From NCBI RefSeq assembly GCF_021601625.1, contig NZ_BQHR01000003.1, positions 420,942 through 484,941 of the forward strand: a stretch of 64,000 nucleotides of DNA, read 5' to 3'. The position numbers were made by a program, and so were the translations under genes. The notes under the pieces were generated by a model that was given only the letters and a program-made list of their open reading frames with translations, made no database searches and was not told where the DNA came from. This document shows, piece by piece, positions 40,689 through 49,957 of the stretch (within the stretch, counting starts at the first letter, position 1; each line of letters opens with the position of its first letter). This stretch comes from Pseudomonas paraglycinae (lineage in GTDB: Bacteria > Pseudomonadota > Gammaproteobacteria > Pseudomonadales > Pseudomonadaceae).

Positions 40689-41837
40689 ATGAGTCTTTCC
40701 TCGTTCAAGATCGCTCACAAACTGATCACCGGCGCCGGGGCCATCGAGCAACTGGCGGCCGAGCTCACCCGACTGGATATCGACAACCCGCTGATCGTTA
40801 CCGATGCCGCGCTGGTCAAGTCCGGCACGGTAGAGCTGGCGCTGGCGCAGATCGGCGAGCGTGAATATGAAATCTTCGACCGCGTGTTGCCCGATCCGGA
40901 AATCGCCATCGTCGAAGACTGCATGCGCGTCTATCGCGAAGGCGGGCATGACGGTCTGATCGGCCTCGGGGGCGGCAGTGCCATCGACATCGCCAAGAGC
41001 GTCGCGGCTTACGCCGGTTATCACGGTGCACTGGAGGATCTGTTCGGCGTCGATCAGGTGCCGCGCAAAGGTCCGCCGCTGATCGCCATCCCGACCACGG
41101 CCGGCACCGGTTCCGAAGTGACCAACGTCGCTATCCTGTCGGACAAGGTCGCCCAACTTAAGAAGGGCATCGTCAGCGACTACCTGTTGCCGGACGTGGC
41201 GCTGGTCAGTCCGCAAATGACCCTGACCTGTCCGCGCAGTGTCACCGCCGCCAGTGGCGTCGATGCGCTGGTGCATGCCATCGAGTCCTACCTGTCGCTG
41301 AATGCCTCGCCGATCACCGATTCACTGGCCATCGGCGCGATCAAGTTGATCGCCCGATCCTTGCCCAAGGCCTACGCCAATCCGTCCAACCTGCAAGCCC
41401 GGGAGGATATGGCCACCGCCAGCCTGATGGCCGGCATGGCGTTCGGCAATGCCGGGGTCGGCGCGGTGCATGCGCTGGCGTATCCGCTGGGCGGGCGCTT
41501 CAACATTGCTCACGGCGTCAGTAATGCGTTGCTGCTGCCGTATGTCATGACCTGGAACAAGATGGCCTGCGTCGAACGGATGCAGGATATTGCCGAAGCC
41601 ATGGGGGTGAAGACCGCTCATCTGAGTCTCAATGAAGCGGCCGATAGCGCCGTCGCGGCGATGACCGAACTCTGTGCGGCGGTAGAAATCCCGCAGGGTC
41701 TGCGCAGTTTCGGCGTGCCTGAAGAAGCGATCCCGGCTATGGCGGTGGAGGCCGCCGGGATCGAACGCCTGATGCGCAACAACCCGCGCAAGCTCAGTGC
41801 TGCCGACATCGAGAAGATCTACCGGGCGGCGTACTGA
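40689..41837 (+). CDS. Iron-containing (group III) alcohol dehydrogenase
   Basis: 382 residues. The N-terminal NAD-binding half has GLGGGSAIDIAKS (about 87-99) and IPTTAGTGSEVTNVA. The C-terminal half has the family metal ligands: Asp and His in GVDALVHAIESYLS, then two His in AVHALAYPLGGRFNIAHG. Oxidises or reduces short alcohols/aldehydes with NAD(P). Substrate unknown. It lies between the agt importer and rpe, where PAO1 has no gene, and directly after a REPIN. A semialdehyde or omega-hydroxy acid related to GABA/5-aminovalerate is a reasonable guess, no more. Start at 40689 (MSLSSFKIAHKL); an earlier in-frame ATG would add 12 unconserved residues. Confidence 0.82.
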   Translation: MSLSSFKIAHKLITGAGAIEQLAAELTRLDIDNPLIVTDAALVKSGTVELALAQIGEREYEIFDRVLPDPEIAIVEDCMRVYREGGHDGLIGLGGGSAIDIAKSVAAYAGYHGALEDLFGVDQVPRKGPPLIAIPTTAGTGSEVTNVAILSDKVAQLKKGIVSDYLLPDVALVSPQMTLTCPRSVTAASGVDALVHAIESYLSLNASPITDSLAIGAIKLIARSLPKAYANPSNLQAREDMATASLMAGMAFGNAGVGAVHALAYPLGGRFNIAHGVSNALLLPYVMTWNKMACVERMQDIAEAMGVKTAHLSLNEAADSAVAAMTELCAAVEIPQGLRSFGVPEEAIPAMAVEAAGIERLMRNNPRKLSAADIEKIYRAAY

Positions 41838-41951
41838 GAACCCGCCGGTCATCGGTCATGGCACAACCCAATCATCGCGGTCACGGTGCGCGCGCGGAAA
41901 CTTGAGGTATACAATGCGCGCCATCGTGATTTAGCTCAGAAAAGGTGCGTC

Positions 41952-42626
41952 ATGCAGCCCTTCGTTATTGCTCCGTCGATTCTCTCCGCCGACTTCGCCC
42001 GCCTGGGCGAGGAAGTGGACAACGTTCTGGCCGCCGGTGCCGACTTCGTTCACTTCGATGTCATGGACAACCACTATGTGCCGAACCTGACCATCGGCCC
42101 GATGGTCTGCGCCGCGCTGCGCAAGTACGGCGTGACCGCGCCGATCGACGCGCACCTGATGGTCAGCCCGGTGGATCGCATCGTCGGCGACTTCATCGAG
42201 GCCGGCGCCACCTACATCACCTTCCACCCGGAAGCCACGCTGCACGTCGATCGCTCGCTGCAACTGATCCGAGAAGGCGGCTGCAAATCCGGCCTGGTGT
42301 TCAACCCGGCGACCCCGCTGGACGTGCTCAAGTATGTGATCGACAAGGTCGACATGGTCCTGCTGATGAGCGTCAACCCGGGCTTCGGCGGGCAGAAGTT
42401 CATCCCCGGCACCCTCGACAAGCTGCGCGAAGCGCGGGCGATCATCGATGCTTCGGGCCGTGACATCCGCCTGGAAATCGACGGCGGCGTCAACGTCAAC
42501 AACATCCGTGAAATCGCTGCCGCCGGCGCCGACACCTTCGTGGCCGGCTCGGCGATCTTCAATGCGCCGAACTATCAGGAAGTCATCGACAAGATGCGTT
42601 CCGAACTGGCGCTGGCTCGCCCATGA
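41952..42626 (+). CDS. rpe: Ribulose-phosphate 3-epimerase
   Basis: Pentose phosphate pathway enzyme interconverting ribulose-5-P and xylulose-5-P. 224 residues, TIM barrel. Signature pieces: [16 protein letters not shown] at the N-terminus, [26 protein letters not shown], and [13 protein letters not shown]. The start ATG at 41952 follows AAAGGTG. It overlaps gph by 4 bases, the widely conserved rpe-gph pair. Confidence 0.96.
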   Translation: MQPFVIAPSILSADFARLGEEVDNVLAAGADFVHFDVMDNHYVPNLTIGPMVCAALRKYGVTAPIDAHLMVSPVDRIVGDFIEAGATYITFHPEATLHVDRSLQLIREGGCKSGLVFNPATPLDVLKYVIDKVDMVLLMSVNPGFGGQKFIPGTLDKLREARAIIDASGRDIRLEIDGGVNVNNIREIAAAGADTFVAGSAIFNAPNYQEVIDKMRSELALARP

Positions 42627-43441
42627 GCGGTTTTGAGCAGCTGTTCCCGGGGCAACTGCCGCGGTTGGTGATGTTCGATCTGGATGGCACGCTGATCGAT
42701 TCGGTACCCGACCTGGCGGCGGCTGTGGATAACATGCTGCTCTCCCTCGGGCGCAAGCCTGCCGGTATCGAGTCGGTGCGCGAATGGGTCGGCAACGGTG
42801 CGCCGGTGCTGGTGCGCCGCGCGTTGGCCGGCGGCATCGATCATTCCGCCGTGGATGACGTCGAAGCCGAGCATGCGCTGGAGGTGTTCATGGAAGCCTA
42901 CGGCGCCAGCCATGAGCTGACCGTGGTCTATCCCGGCGTGCGCGACACCCTGAAATGGCTGCACAAGCAGGGCGTGGCCATGGCGCTGATCACCAACAAG
43001 CCGGAGCGCTTCGTCGCGCCGCTGCTGGATCAGATGAAGATCGGCCGCTACTTCAAGTGGATCATCGGCGGCGACACCCTGCCGCAGAAGAAGCCTGACC
43101 CGGCGGCGCTGTTCTTTGTCATGAAGATGTCCGGTATCCCGGCCTCGCAATCGCTATTCGTCGGCGATTCGCGCAGCGACGTGCTGGCGGCGAAAGCGGC
43201 GGGGGTCAAATGCGTAGGGCTGAGTTATGGCTACAACCATGGCCGGCCGATTGCCGAGGAATCCCCGGCGCTGGTGATCGACGATCTGCGCAAGCTAATT
43301 CCCGGTTGCCTGGATACGGCCGCTGAGATAACGTTGCCCGACGCTTCTCAATCCCCTTCTGGAAACGCCATCGTGGTGGTCACCCGCAAACTCTGGATGA
43401 AAGTCATCAAGGCCCTGGCCCGCTGGCGTTGGCGCGCCTGA
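42623..43441 (+). CDS. gph: Phosphoglycolate phosphatase with a C-terminal tail that is the trpE leader peptide
   Basis: Removes 2-phosphoglycolate, a DNA-repair by-product. HAD family: motif [11 protein letters not shown] (about 14-23), motif [10 protein letters not shown], motif [15 protein letters not shown] and [16 protein letters not shown]. The HAD fold ends near residue 228 (KLIPGCLD), and about 44 further residues follow that are not part of the domain. That tail ends ALARWRWRA, the same ending as the separate trpG leader peptide, with Trp codons at 43394, 43424 and 43430. trpE starts 71 bases after the stop. I infer the tail serves as trpE attenuation leader; whether it matters to the phosphatase is unknown. 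Confidence 0.93.
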   Translation: MSGFEQLFPGQLPRLVMFDLDGTLIDSVPDLAAAVDNMLLSLGRKPAGIESVREWVGNGAPVLVRRALAGGIDHSAVDDVEAEHALEVFMEAYGASHELTVVYPGVRDTLKWLHKQGVAMALITNKPERFVAPLLDQMKIGRYFKWIIGGDTLPQKKPDPAALFFVMKMSGIPASQSLFVGDSRSDVLAAKAAGVKCVGLSYGYNHGRPIAEESPALVIDDLRKLIPGCLDTAAEITLPDASQSPSGNAIVVVTRKLWMKVIKALARWRWRA

Positions 43442-43512
43442 CTTGTTCCTGGCCGGCCTGCCGGCGCGTTTGCACATCTGACTGATTTGCCCCTCACACC
43501 ACGAGGCACCCT
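43397..43512 (+). promoter_or_regulatory. trpE attenuator region overlapping the end of gph
   Basis: An internal in-frame ATG at 43397 could start a 14-residue leader ending ARWRWRA, but the same codons are already translated as the Gph tail. After the stop, GCCGGC-CT-GCCGGC (43452-43465) forms a compact hairpin. CGCGCC at the leader end can pair instead with GGCGCG overlapping the hairpin's 3' arm, giving mutually exclusive structures. There is no good T run after the hairpin. Attenuation of both trpE and trpGDC is documented for P. putida. Confidence 0.6.
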
Positions 43513-44991
43513 ATGATCCGCGAAGAATTCCTGCGTCTGGCCGCTGACGGCTATAACCGCATTCCGCTGGCCTGCGAAACCCTGGCCGACTTCGACACCC
43601 CGCTGTCGATCTACCTGAAACTGGCCGACCAGCCCAACTCCTACCTGCTCGAATCGGTGCAGGGCGGCGAGAAATGGGGCCGTTACTCGATCATCGGCCT
43701 GCCGTGCCGCACCGTGCTGCGAGTTCACGATCATCACGTGAGCATCACCGTCGATGGTGTCGAGACCGAAAGCCATGACGTTGAAGACCCGCTGGCCTTC
43801 GTCGAAACCTTCAAGGCCCGCTACAACGTGCCGACCATTGCCGGTCTGCCGCGCTTCAACGGCGGTCTGGTGGGGTACTTCGGTTACGACTGCGTACGTT
43901 ATGTAGAAAAGCGCCTCGGCAAATGCCCGAACCCGGATCCGCTGGGTGTGCCGGATATTCTGCTGATGGTCTCCGATGCGGTGGTGGTGTTCGACAACCT
44001 CGCCGGCAAGATGCACGCGATCGTGCTGGCCGACCCGGCGCAGTCCGATGCCTACGAGCAGGGCCAGGCGCAATTGCAGCAACTGCTGGAAAAACTGCGT
44101 CAGCCGATCACCCCGCGTCGTGGCCTGGATTTCAGCAAGCAGCAGGCGGCCGAGCCGGTGTTCCGCTCCAGTTTCACCCAGGACGACTACGAAAAAGCCG
44201 TCGACACCATCAAGGAATACATCCTCGCCGGTGACTGCATGCAGGTCGTGCCGTCCCAGCGCATGTCGATCGACTTCAAGGCGGCGCCGATCGATCTGTA
44301 CCGCGCACTGCGTTGTTTCAACCCGACGCCGTACATGTACTTCTTCAACTTCGGCGATTTCCACGTCGTCGGCAGTTCGCCGGAAGTGCTGGTGCGGGTC
44401 GAAGACAACCTGATCACCGTGCGTCCGATTGCCGGCACCCGTCCTCGCGGGGCGACCGAAGAGGCGGACGTGGCGCTGGAGGAAGACCTGCTGTCCGACG
44501 ACAAGGAGATCGCCGAGCACCTGATGCTGATCGACCTCGGTCGCAACGACACCGGACGCGTTTCGGAAATCGGCTCGGTGAAACTCACCGAGAAGATGGT
44601 CATCGAGCGTTATTCCAACGTGATGCACATCGTGTCTAACGTCACCGGTCAGTTAAAGACCGGGTTGACGGCGATGGACGCACTGCGGGCGATCCTGCCG
44701 GCGGGCACTTTGTCGGGCGCGCCGAAGATCCGTGCGATGGAAATCATCGACGAGCTGGAGCCGGTCAAACGTGGCGTGTATGGCGGGGCGGTCGGTTACT
44801 TCGCCTGGAACGGCAACATGGACACCGCGATTGCGATCCGTACCGCAGTGATCAAGAACGGCGAACTGCACGTGCAAGCGGGTGGCGGCATCGTCGCTGA
44901 CTCGGTGCCGGCGCTGGAATGGGAAGAAACCATCAACAAGCGCCGGGCGATGTTCCGCGCTGTTGCGCTCGCCGAGCAAACCCCGGACTGA
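43513..44991 (+). CDS. trpE: Anthranilate synthase component I
   Basis: Converts chorismate to anthranilate using ammonia from TrpG. 492 residues. The tryptophan feedback site motif LLES is visible near residue 45 ([16 protein letters not shown]). The chorismate-binding C-terminal half has [38 protein letters not shown] and [21 protein letters not shown]. The downstream terminator separates it from estA. The partner trpG is 2.4 kb away, beyond estA. Confidence 0.97.
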   Translation: MIREEFLRLAADGYNRIPLACETLADFDTPLSIYLKLADQPNSYLLESVQGGEKWGRYSIIGLPCRTVLRVHDHHVSITVDGVETESHDVEDPLAFVETFKARYNVPTIAGLPRFNGGLVGYFGYDCVRYVEKRLGKCPNPDPLGVPDILLMVSDAVVVFDNLAGKMHAIVLADPAQSDAYEQGQAQLQQLLEKLRQPITPRRGLDFSKQQAAEPVFRSSFTQDDYEKAVDTIKEYILAGDCMQVVPSQRMSIDFKAAPIDLYRALRCFNPTPYMYFFNFGDFHVVGSSPEVLVRVEDNLITVRPIAGTRPRGATEEADVALEEDLLSDDKEIAEHLMLIDLGRNDTGRVSEIGSVKLTEKMVIERYSNVMHIVSNVTGQLKTGLTAMDALRAILPAGTLSGAPKIRAMEIIDELEPVKRGVYGGAVGYFAWNGNMDTAIAIRTAVIKNGELHVQAGGGIVADSVPALEWEETINKRRAMFRAVALAEQTPD

Positions 44992-45013
44992 GTGATTGAT
45001 GCTTCAGCTATAA

Positions 45014-45049
45014 AAAAAACGCGGCGCCTGTGAGGGCGCCGCGTTTTTT
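45014..45049. terminator. Bidirectional terminator between trpE and estA
   Basis: Fifteen-base stem AAAAAACGCGGCGCC / GGCGCCGCGTTTTTT with a 6-base loop, between convergent genes. It works for both strands by symmetry. Confidence 0.93.
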
Positions 45050-45061
45050 ATGGCCTGCGAA

Positions 45062-46972
45062 TCAGAAGTCGAGCGCTACGCCGACGTTGATCCCTTGCTG
45101 GGTGAAGTCGTCATCCTTGCGGATGTCGTAGCTCGCGCGCAATGCCAGATCCTTGGTGAGGTTGTGGCTCACGCCGAGGTTCAGGCGGTTCAGGTTGGTT
45201 TGAGGGGCGTAGCCGGCCAGGGTATAGCGGTTGTTCGGCAGGCTGTTGAGGTTCATCGTCACATTCTGGGTGTCGTCATTGTACTCGCGCTCATGAGCCA
45301 GTTCGCCGAACACCTGGGTCTGCGAGGTGATCTGGTACTTGCCCTGGATCCCGAGACCGAGACGCCGGGAAATGCGCGACTGGTCATCGAACGTCAGGGC
45401 GGTGGAGTCGGCGCCGTTTTCCGAGTAACCATCGACTTCAACCTTGGCGAAATCGGCGCTGACGAACGGCGACAGGTGCCATGGGCTGCTCGCTTCTGGC
45501 GCAATGTCGTAACCCACGCGTCCGCTGAAAGCCAGAACATAGCCGTCGGTATCGCCTTTCTCGCCGCGTTCGTTGACCCCCAGCTGGAATTTGCGTTTGA
45601 GGCTGTCGTAATCCAGATGACCGGCGGTCACGGCTGCATCACCCCACCAGCGGTTCTGCTGGTACTGGGCGAACGCGGTACCGAGGTAGGTGTTCAGCTT
45701 GTAGTCCGAGTCGTTGTCGCCGGCCTCGAGTTTCTGGTTGTAGAAACCGGCCGCCACGCCCACGCGCCAGGCGTCGTTGAGACGGTAGCTGCCGCCGATG
45801 TTCAGGTTGTAACCGTTGCCATCGGCGCTTGCGCCGCTGCGTTGGCTGTCGAAGTCCTGTTGCTGGCCGCCGCCGGCGACAATCGCCCGCCATTGGCCAA
45901 CGGCCTGCCAGTTTTCCCAATCCGCCAGCCACTGGTTGCGCAGTTCATCCTGATGCGAGCGCAGGGTGCCTTGAGCCATTTGCGGCAACAGGGTCGCTTC
46001 CCATGGTGCGGCCAGCAGCGAGTAGGCGTAATCGGCAATCAGGCGCTGCCCGGCTTCGGTCGGGTGGACGGCGTCGTTGTAGATCAGCTTGGTCGGATCC
46101 GGGGTGGCGCTGTTGATGCCATACCGGGCGTTTTCCGTGCAGCTGTTGCCGCTGAAGCAGGTGCCGACCAGATTCTGGTCGGTCGCCAGGCCGAACTGCG
46201 CCGGATTGGCGAATGCCTCTTTGAGCAGAACAGGGACGTTCAGCGGGATGACGTTGGCGTTGACGCTCTGCAATTGGCTGACCAGTTCGGTGTTGAACTG
46301 GGCGCTGAGTTGCGAGGTGAAGGCCTGTAGCGGCGAGCCGTTGATGGCTGGAGTCAGGCCGATGTCCGGCAACAGCCAGACCATGATGTAGCGGGCGCCG
46401 GCGCCTTGCAGCGTGCGGACGCTGTCGACCAGTCGATCGGCGGCGGCATTCGCCTGCGGAAGACTGGTGACGCGGCCCTGTAGGAAATCGTTACCGCCCC
46501 CGGTCAGGTAATACAGGGCATTCGGGTCCGCGCGGAAACCGTTCGACGGCAGATAACCGGCGCGGGTGCGTTCGCCGGTGGCGGACTGGCTGGTGATCGA
46601 GTCGAGAATCTGGTCGGTGCGGTAGCCGCCGACAGCCCAGTTGTTACCGTCCGGCTGGCCTTGGCCGGCACGAACTGCCGAGGACGAGGAGGCGGTTTGA
46701 TCCGGTGTGAAGCCGAGTCGGCCACCGAGCAGTTGCGTCGAGTTCAGCGAGCGGAGTTCACCGCTGCCGTCCAGATACACCGGGCCGGTGCGGTTGGTGT
46801 AGCGCTGCGTGGCGCCGGCCGGGCCGCCGCTGTCAGTGAAAGTCCCGGCATCGCTCAGGCTGTCGCCGAAAACCACGAAATTCGAATAAGGATTGGGTGC
46901 GGCGTTCGCCTGGGCGCAGGCCATCGCGAGCAGGCATCCGGCGAGCGGTACAAACAACGTCTGTTTGATCAT
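45062..46972 (-). CDS. estA: Autotransporter GDSL esterase EstA
   Basis: 636 residues, resembling P. aeruginosa EstA along its length. Signal peptide ([20 protein letters not shown], ends near ANA); GDSL passenger with catalytic Ser in [11 protein letters not shown], the oxyanion Gly/Asn blocks (GGNDFLQG) and the Asp-His pair in [12 protein letters not shown]-terminal 12-strand barrel ending in LDF. The enzyme stays anchored in the outer membrane with the esterase facing out; in P. aeruginosa it affects rhamnolipid production and motility. Start taken at the ATG at 46972; the frame also has a TTG two codons earlier. It occupies the trpE-trpG interval. Confidence 0.94.
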   Translation of the reverse strand: MIKQTLFVPLAGCLLAMACAQANAAPNPYSNFVVFGDSLSDAGTFTDSGGPAGATQRYTNRTGPVYLDGSGELRSLNSTQLLGGRLGFTPDQTASSSSAVRAGQGQPDGNNWAVGGYRTDQILDSITSQSATGERTRAGYLPSNGFRADPNALYYLTGGGNDFLQGRVTSLPQANAAADRLVDSVRTLQGAGARYIMVWLLPDIGLTPAINGSPLQAFTSQLSAQFNTELVSQLQSVNANVIPLNVPVLLKEAFANPAQFGLATDQNLVGTCFSGNSCTENARYGINSATPDPTKLIYNDAVHPTEAGQRLIADYAYSLLAAPWEATLLPQMAQGTLRSHQDELRNQWLADWENWQAVGQWRAIVAGGGQQQDFDSQRSGASADGNGYNLNIGGSYRLNDAWRVGVAAGFYNQKLEAGDNDSDYKLNTYLGTAFAQYQQNRWWGDAAVTAGHLDYDSLKRKFQLGVNERGEKGDTDGYVLAFSGRVGYDIAPEASSPWHLSPFVSADFAKVEVDGYSENGADSTALTFDDQSRISRRLGLGIQGKYQITSQTQVFGELAHEREYNDDTQNVTMNLNSLPNNRYTLAGYAPQTNLNRLNLGVSHNLTKDLALRASYDIRKDDDFTQQGINVGVALDF

Positions 46973-47128
46973 GAGCAAGTCCGTTTATTTATTGTTGTAG
47001 TGAACGAAACGACAGTACCAAAAACTTCCGGCGTTTTGCCATCGGTCGTCAACCCTCCCATTGTTTTATCCCCCACGGCCCCGGCCATATTGCACGCTCC
47101 GCCCAGCTAAGTTACTGTGCCGAAACGT

Positions 47129-47215
47129 ATGAACGAGACCTTCCCCGTGTTGATCACCAGCAAACTTCTGGATCAAGTCATCAAGGCACACGCCCGCTGG
47201 CGTTGGCGCGCCTGA
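47129..47215 (+). CDS. trpL: trpG operon leader peptide (28 residues, two clustered Trp codons)
   Basis: Small gene upstream of trpG: ATG at 47129, 28 codons, stop TGA at 47213, ending HARWRWRA with TGG at 47198 and 47204. The last 24 bases including the stop are identical to the end of gph upstream of trpE (43418-43441), and the preceding residues align well (VLITSKLL... against VVVTRKLW...). Trp codons next to the stop, a hairpin immediately after, and a trp operon downstream make it a leader peptide for ribosome-mediated attenuation. The ribosome site is weak (CGAAACGT). Confidence 0.78.
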   Translation: MNETFPVLITSKLLDQVIKAHARWRWRA

Positions 47216-47375
47216 ATCTTTTCTGCCGGCCCCGCCGGATCTGTATCGCTTTGCCTTCCTTGCCCGTTTGAAATGCCGCTGTGCCGATGCGACCTGCGCG
47301 TCCGGCAGTGTGCAGCGCCCTGGCAAGTCATCCGAAGGCTGTCTTCAAGTCAGAATTCAAGAGGTTCGAAACGCC
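47216..47375 (+). promoter_or_regulatory. trpGDC leader RNA with attenuator-like hairpin
   Basis: 160 bases between the leader stop and the trpG start. A hairpin CCGGC-CCC-GCCGG (47226-47238) comes 10 bases after the leader stop, in the same place as the GCCGGC hairpin before trpE. No clear T run follows, so termination may rely on Rho or on a weaker U stretch. Confidence 0.55.
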
Positions 47376-47969
47376 ATGTTGCTGATGATCGACAACTACG
47401 ACTCCTTTACTTACAACGTTGTGCAATACCTCGGCGAGCTGGGTGCCGAGGTCAAGGTGGTGCGCAACGACGAACTGACCATTGCCGAAATCGAAGCGCT
47501 CAACCCTGAGCGGATCGTCGTATCCCCTGGCCCGTGCACACCGACCGAAGCCGGCATCTCCATCGAAGCCATCAAGCACTTCGCCGGCAAACTGCCGATC
47601 CTCGGCGTCTGCCTCGGTCACCAGTCCATCGGCCAGGCTTTTGGCGGCGATGTCGTCCGCGCCCGGCAAGTGATGCACGGTAAGACTAGCCCGGTATTCC
47701 ACGAGGACAAGGGCGTGTTTGCCGGTCTGAACCGTCCGCTGACCGTCACCCGCTATCATTCCCTGATCGTCAAACACGAAACGTTGCCCGATTGCCTAGA
47801 GCTGACGGCGTGGACCCAGCACGATGACGGTTCGGTCGACGAAATCATGGGCCTGCGTCACAAGACCCTGAACATCGAGGGCGTACAGTTCCACCCGGAA
47901 TCGATCCTCACCGAACAGGGCCATGAACTGTTTGCCAACTTCCTCAAACAAACCGGCGGCACGCGCTAA
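47376..47969 (+). CDS. trpG: Anthranilate synthase component II (glutamine amidotransferase)
   Basis: 197 residues. Supplies ammonia from glutamine to TrpE. Class I amidotransferase triad: Cys in [15 protein letters not shown] (about 79), His and Glu in [13 protein letters not shown]. The start is the ATG at 47376 ([19 protein letters not shown]); the frame is open 36 residues upstream but that part is leader RNA. First structural gene of trpGDC; trpD begins 9 bases after it. It may also serve folate PABA synthesis, as in other bacteria. Confidence 0.96.
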   Translation: MLLMIDNYDSFTYNVVQYLGELGAEVKVVRNDELTIAEIEALNPERIVVSPGPCTPTEAGISIEAIKHFAGKLPILGVCLGHQSIGQAFGGDVVRARQVMHGKTSPVFHEDKGVFAGLNRPLTVTRYHSLIVKHETLPDCLELTAWTQHDDGSVDEIMGLRHKTLNIEGVQFHPESILTEQGHELFANFLKQTGGTR

Positions 47970-47978
47970 GGACTTTCC

Positions 47979-49028
47979 ATGAATATCAAGACAGCCCTGA
48001 GCCGTATCGTCGATCACCTCGACCTCAGCACCGATGAAATGCGCGACGTGATGCGCGAAATCATGACCGGCCAATGCACTGACGCGCAGATCGGCGCGTT
48101 CATGATGGCCATGCGCATGAAGAGCGAGAGCATCGACGAGATCGTCGGCGCCGTGTCGGTGATGCGCGAGCTGGCGGACAAGGTCGAACTCAAGACCCTC
48201 GACGGCGTGGTCGATGTGGTCGGCACCGGCGGTGACGGGGCAAACATTTTCAACGTGTCGACCGCGTCTTCCTTTGTGGTCGCCGCAGCTGGCTGCACCG
48301 TGGCCAAACACGGTAACCGTGCAGTGTCGGGCAAGAGCGGCAGTGCCGACTTGCTGGAAGCCGCCGGCATCTACCTCAACCTGACCCCGGTTCAGGTGGC
48401 GCGCTGCATCGATAACGTCGGCATCGGCTTCATGTTTGCCCAGACTCACCACAAAGCCATGAAATACGCCGCCGGCCCGCGTCGCGATCTCGGCCTGCGT
48501 ACCTTGTTCAACATGCTCGGCCCGCTTACGAATCCGGCCGGTGTGAAACATCAGGTGGTGGGCGTGTTCACCCCGGCGCTGTGCCGGCCGTTGGCTGAAG
48601 TCTTGCAGCGTCTGGGCAGCAAGCACGTGCTGGTGGTGCATTCGAAGGACGGTCTGGACGAATTCAGTCTGGCGGCGCCGACGTTTGTCGCCGAGCTGAA
48701 GGACGATCAGATCACCGAATATTGGGTCGAGCCGGAAGATCTGGGCATGAAGAGCCAGAGCCTGCACGGCCTGTCGGTCGAAGGCCCGGAAGCGTCGCTG
48801 GCGCTGATCCGCGATGCACTCGGCAAGCGCAAGACCGAGAACGGTCAGAAGGCTGCCGAAATGATCGTGCTCAATGCCGGTGCGGCGCTGTACGCCGCCG
48901 ACCTGGCGACAAGTCTGAAAGAGGGCGTGGCACTGGCCCACGACGCTCTGCACACCGGTCTTGCTCGGGAGAAACTCGAGGAGTTGGGTGCCTTTACCGC
49001 GGTATTCAAAGTGGAGAATGAGGGATGA
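47979..49028 (+). CDS. trpD: Anthranilate phosphoribosyltransferase
   Basis: Adds phosphoribosyl to anthranilate, second tryptophan-specific step. 349 residues. Motifs: [14 protein letters not shown] (PRPP loop, about 83-96), [21 protein letters not shown] and GPLTNPAG. It overlaps trpC by 4 bases. Confidence 0.97.
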   Translation: MNIKTALSRIVDHLDLSTDEMRDVMREIMTGQCTDAQIGAFMMAMRMKSESIDEIVGAVSVMRELADKVELKTLDGVVDVVGTGGDGANIFNVSTASSFVVAAAGCTVAKHGNRAVSGKSGSADLLEAAGIYLNLTPVQVARCIDNVGIGFMFAQTHHKAMKYAAGPRRDLGLRTLFNMLGPLTNPAGVKHQVVGVFTPALCRPLAEVLQRLGSKHVLVVHSKDGLDEFSLAAPTFVAELKDDQITEYWVEPEDLGMKSQSLHGLSVEGPEASLALIRDALGKRKTENGQKAAEMIVLNAGAALYAADLATSLKEGVALAHDALHTGLAREKLEELGAFTAVFKVENEG

Positions 49029-49861
49029 GTGTACCGACGGTTCTGGAAAACATTCTGGCCCGCAAGGTTCAGGAAGTCGCCGAGCGTAGCGCTCGTGTGA
49101 GCCTGAGCGAGCTGGAAAGTCTGGCCAAGGCGGCCGATGCACCCCGTGGTTTTGCCCAGGCATTGCTGGCGCAGGCCAAGAAGAAACAACCGGCAGTGAT
49201 CGCCGAAATCAAGAAAGCGTCGCCGAGCAAGGGCGTGATCCGCGAGAACTTCGTTCCTGCCGACATCGCCAAAAGCTACGAGAAGGGCGGGGCGACCTGC
49301 CTGTCGGTGCTGACCGACATCGACTACTTCCAGGGCGCCGATGCCTACCTGCAACAGGCCCGCGCGGCCTGCTCGCTGCCGGTGATCCGCAAGGACTTCA
49401 AGATCGATCCGTACCAGATCGTCGAAGCCCGTGCGCTGGGCGCCGATTGTGTGTTGTTGATCGTCTCCGCACTGGATGACGTGAAAATGGCCGAATTGGC
49501 GTCGGTCGCCAAAGACGTCGGCCTCGATGTGCTGGTGGAAGTGCACGACGGCGATGAGCTGGAGCGCGCGCTGAAAACCCTCGACACGCCGCTGGTCGGG
49601 GTCAACAACCGCAATCTGCACACTTTTGACGTCAGCCTGGAAACCACCCTCGACCTGCTGCCGCGCATTCCGCGCGATCGTCTGGTGATCACCGAGAGCG
49701 GGATCCTCAACCGTGCCGATGTCGAACTGATGGAAATCAGCGACGTTTACGCGTTCCTGGTCGGCGAAGCATTCATGCGCGCCGAAAGCCCGGGCATCGA
49801 ACTGCAGCGTCTGTTTTTCCCGGAGCGCGGCGTTCCGGTGAGCGGTTCGACCCTCGACTGA
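49025..49861 (+). CDS. trpC: Indole-3-glycerol phosphate synthase
   Basis: 278 residues, TIM barrel. Catalyses ring closure of CdRP to indole-3-glycerol phosphate. [14 protein letters not shown] holds catalytic Glu/Lys residues; further signatures are [31 protein letters not shown] and ITESGI. A stand-alone TrpC (not fused to TrpF), usual in Pseudomonas. Last trp gene in this cluster; a REP element follows. Confidence 0.97.
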   Translation: MSVPTVLENILARKVQEVAERSARVSLSELESLAKAADAPRGFAQALLAQAKKKQPAVIAEIKKASPSKGVIRENFVPADIAKSYEKGGATCLSVLTDIDYFQGADAYLQQARAACSLPVIRKDFKIDPYQIVEARALGADCVLLIVSALDDVKMAELASVAKDVGLDVLVEVHDGDELERALKTLDTPLVGVNNRNLHTFDVSLETTLDLLPRIPRDRLVITESGILNRADVELMEISDVYAFLVGEAFMRAESPGIELQRLFFPERGVPVSGSTLD

Positions 49862-49885
49862 TCGAGTCTTCGCAGGCGCCCGTTC

Positions 49886-49918
49886 CCCTGTGGGAGCGGG
49901 CTTGCCCGCGAAGGCGGC
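49886..49918. repeat. REP element downstream of trpC
   Basis: Core GCGGGC-TT-GCCCGC at 49896-49909 within TGTGGGAGCGGGCTTGCC and ...GCGAAGG. This is the common REP sequence of P. fluorescens and P. putida. It could stabilise the 3' end of trpGDC mRNA. Confidence 0.85.
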
Positions 49919-49957
49919 ATAAGATTCACCTCAGACTCAACGTCCTATGGAAACCTT

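Noticed and set aside
43442-43512. Classical rho-independent terminator expected before trpE
   Set aside because: The GCCGGC hairpin is present but no U run follows, so I report an attenuator region rather than a terminator.
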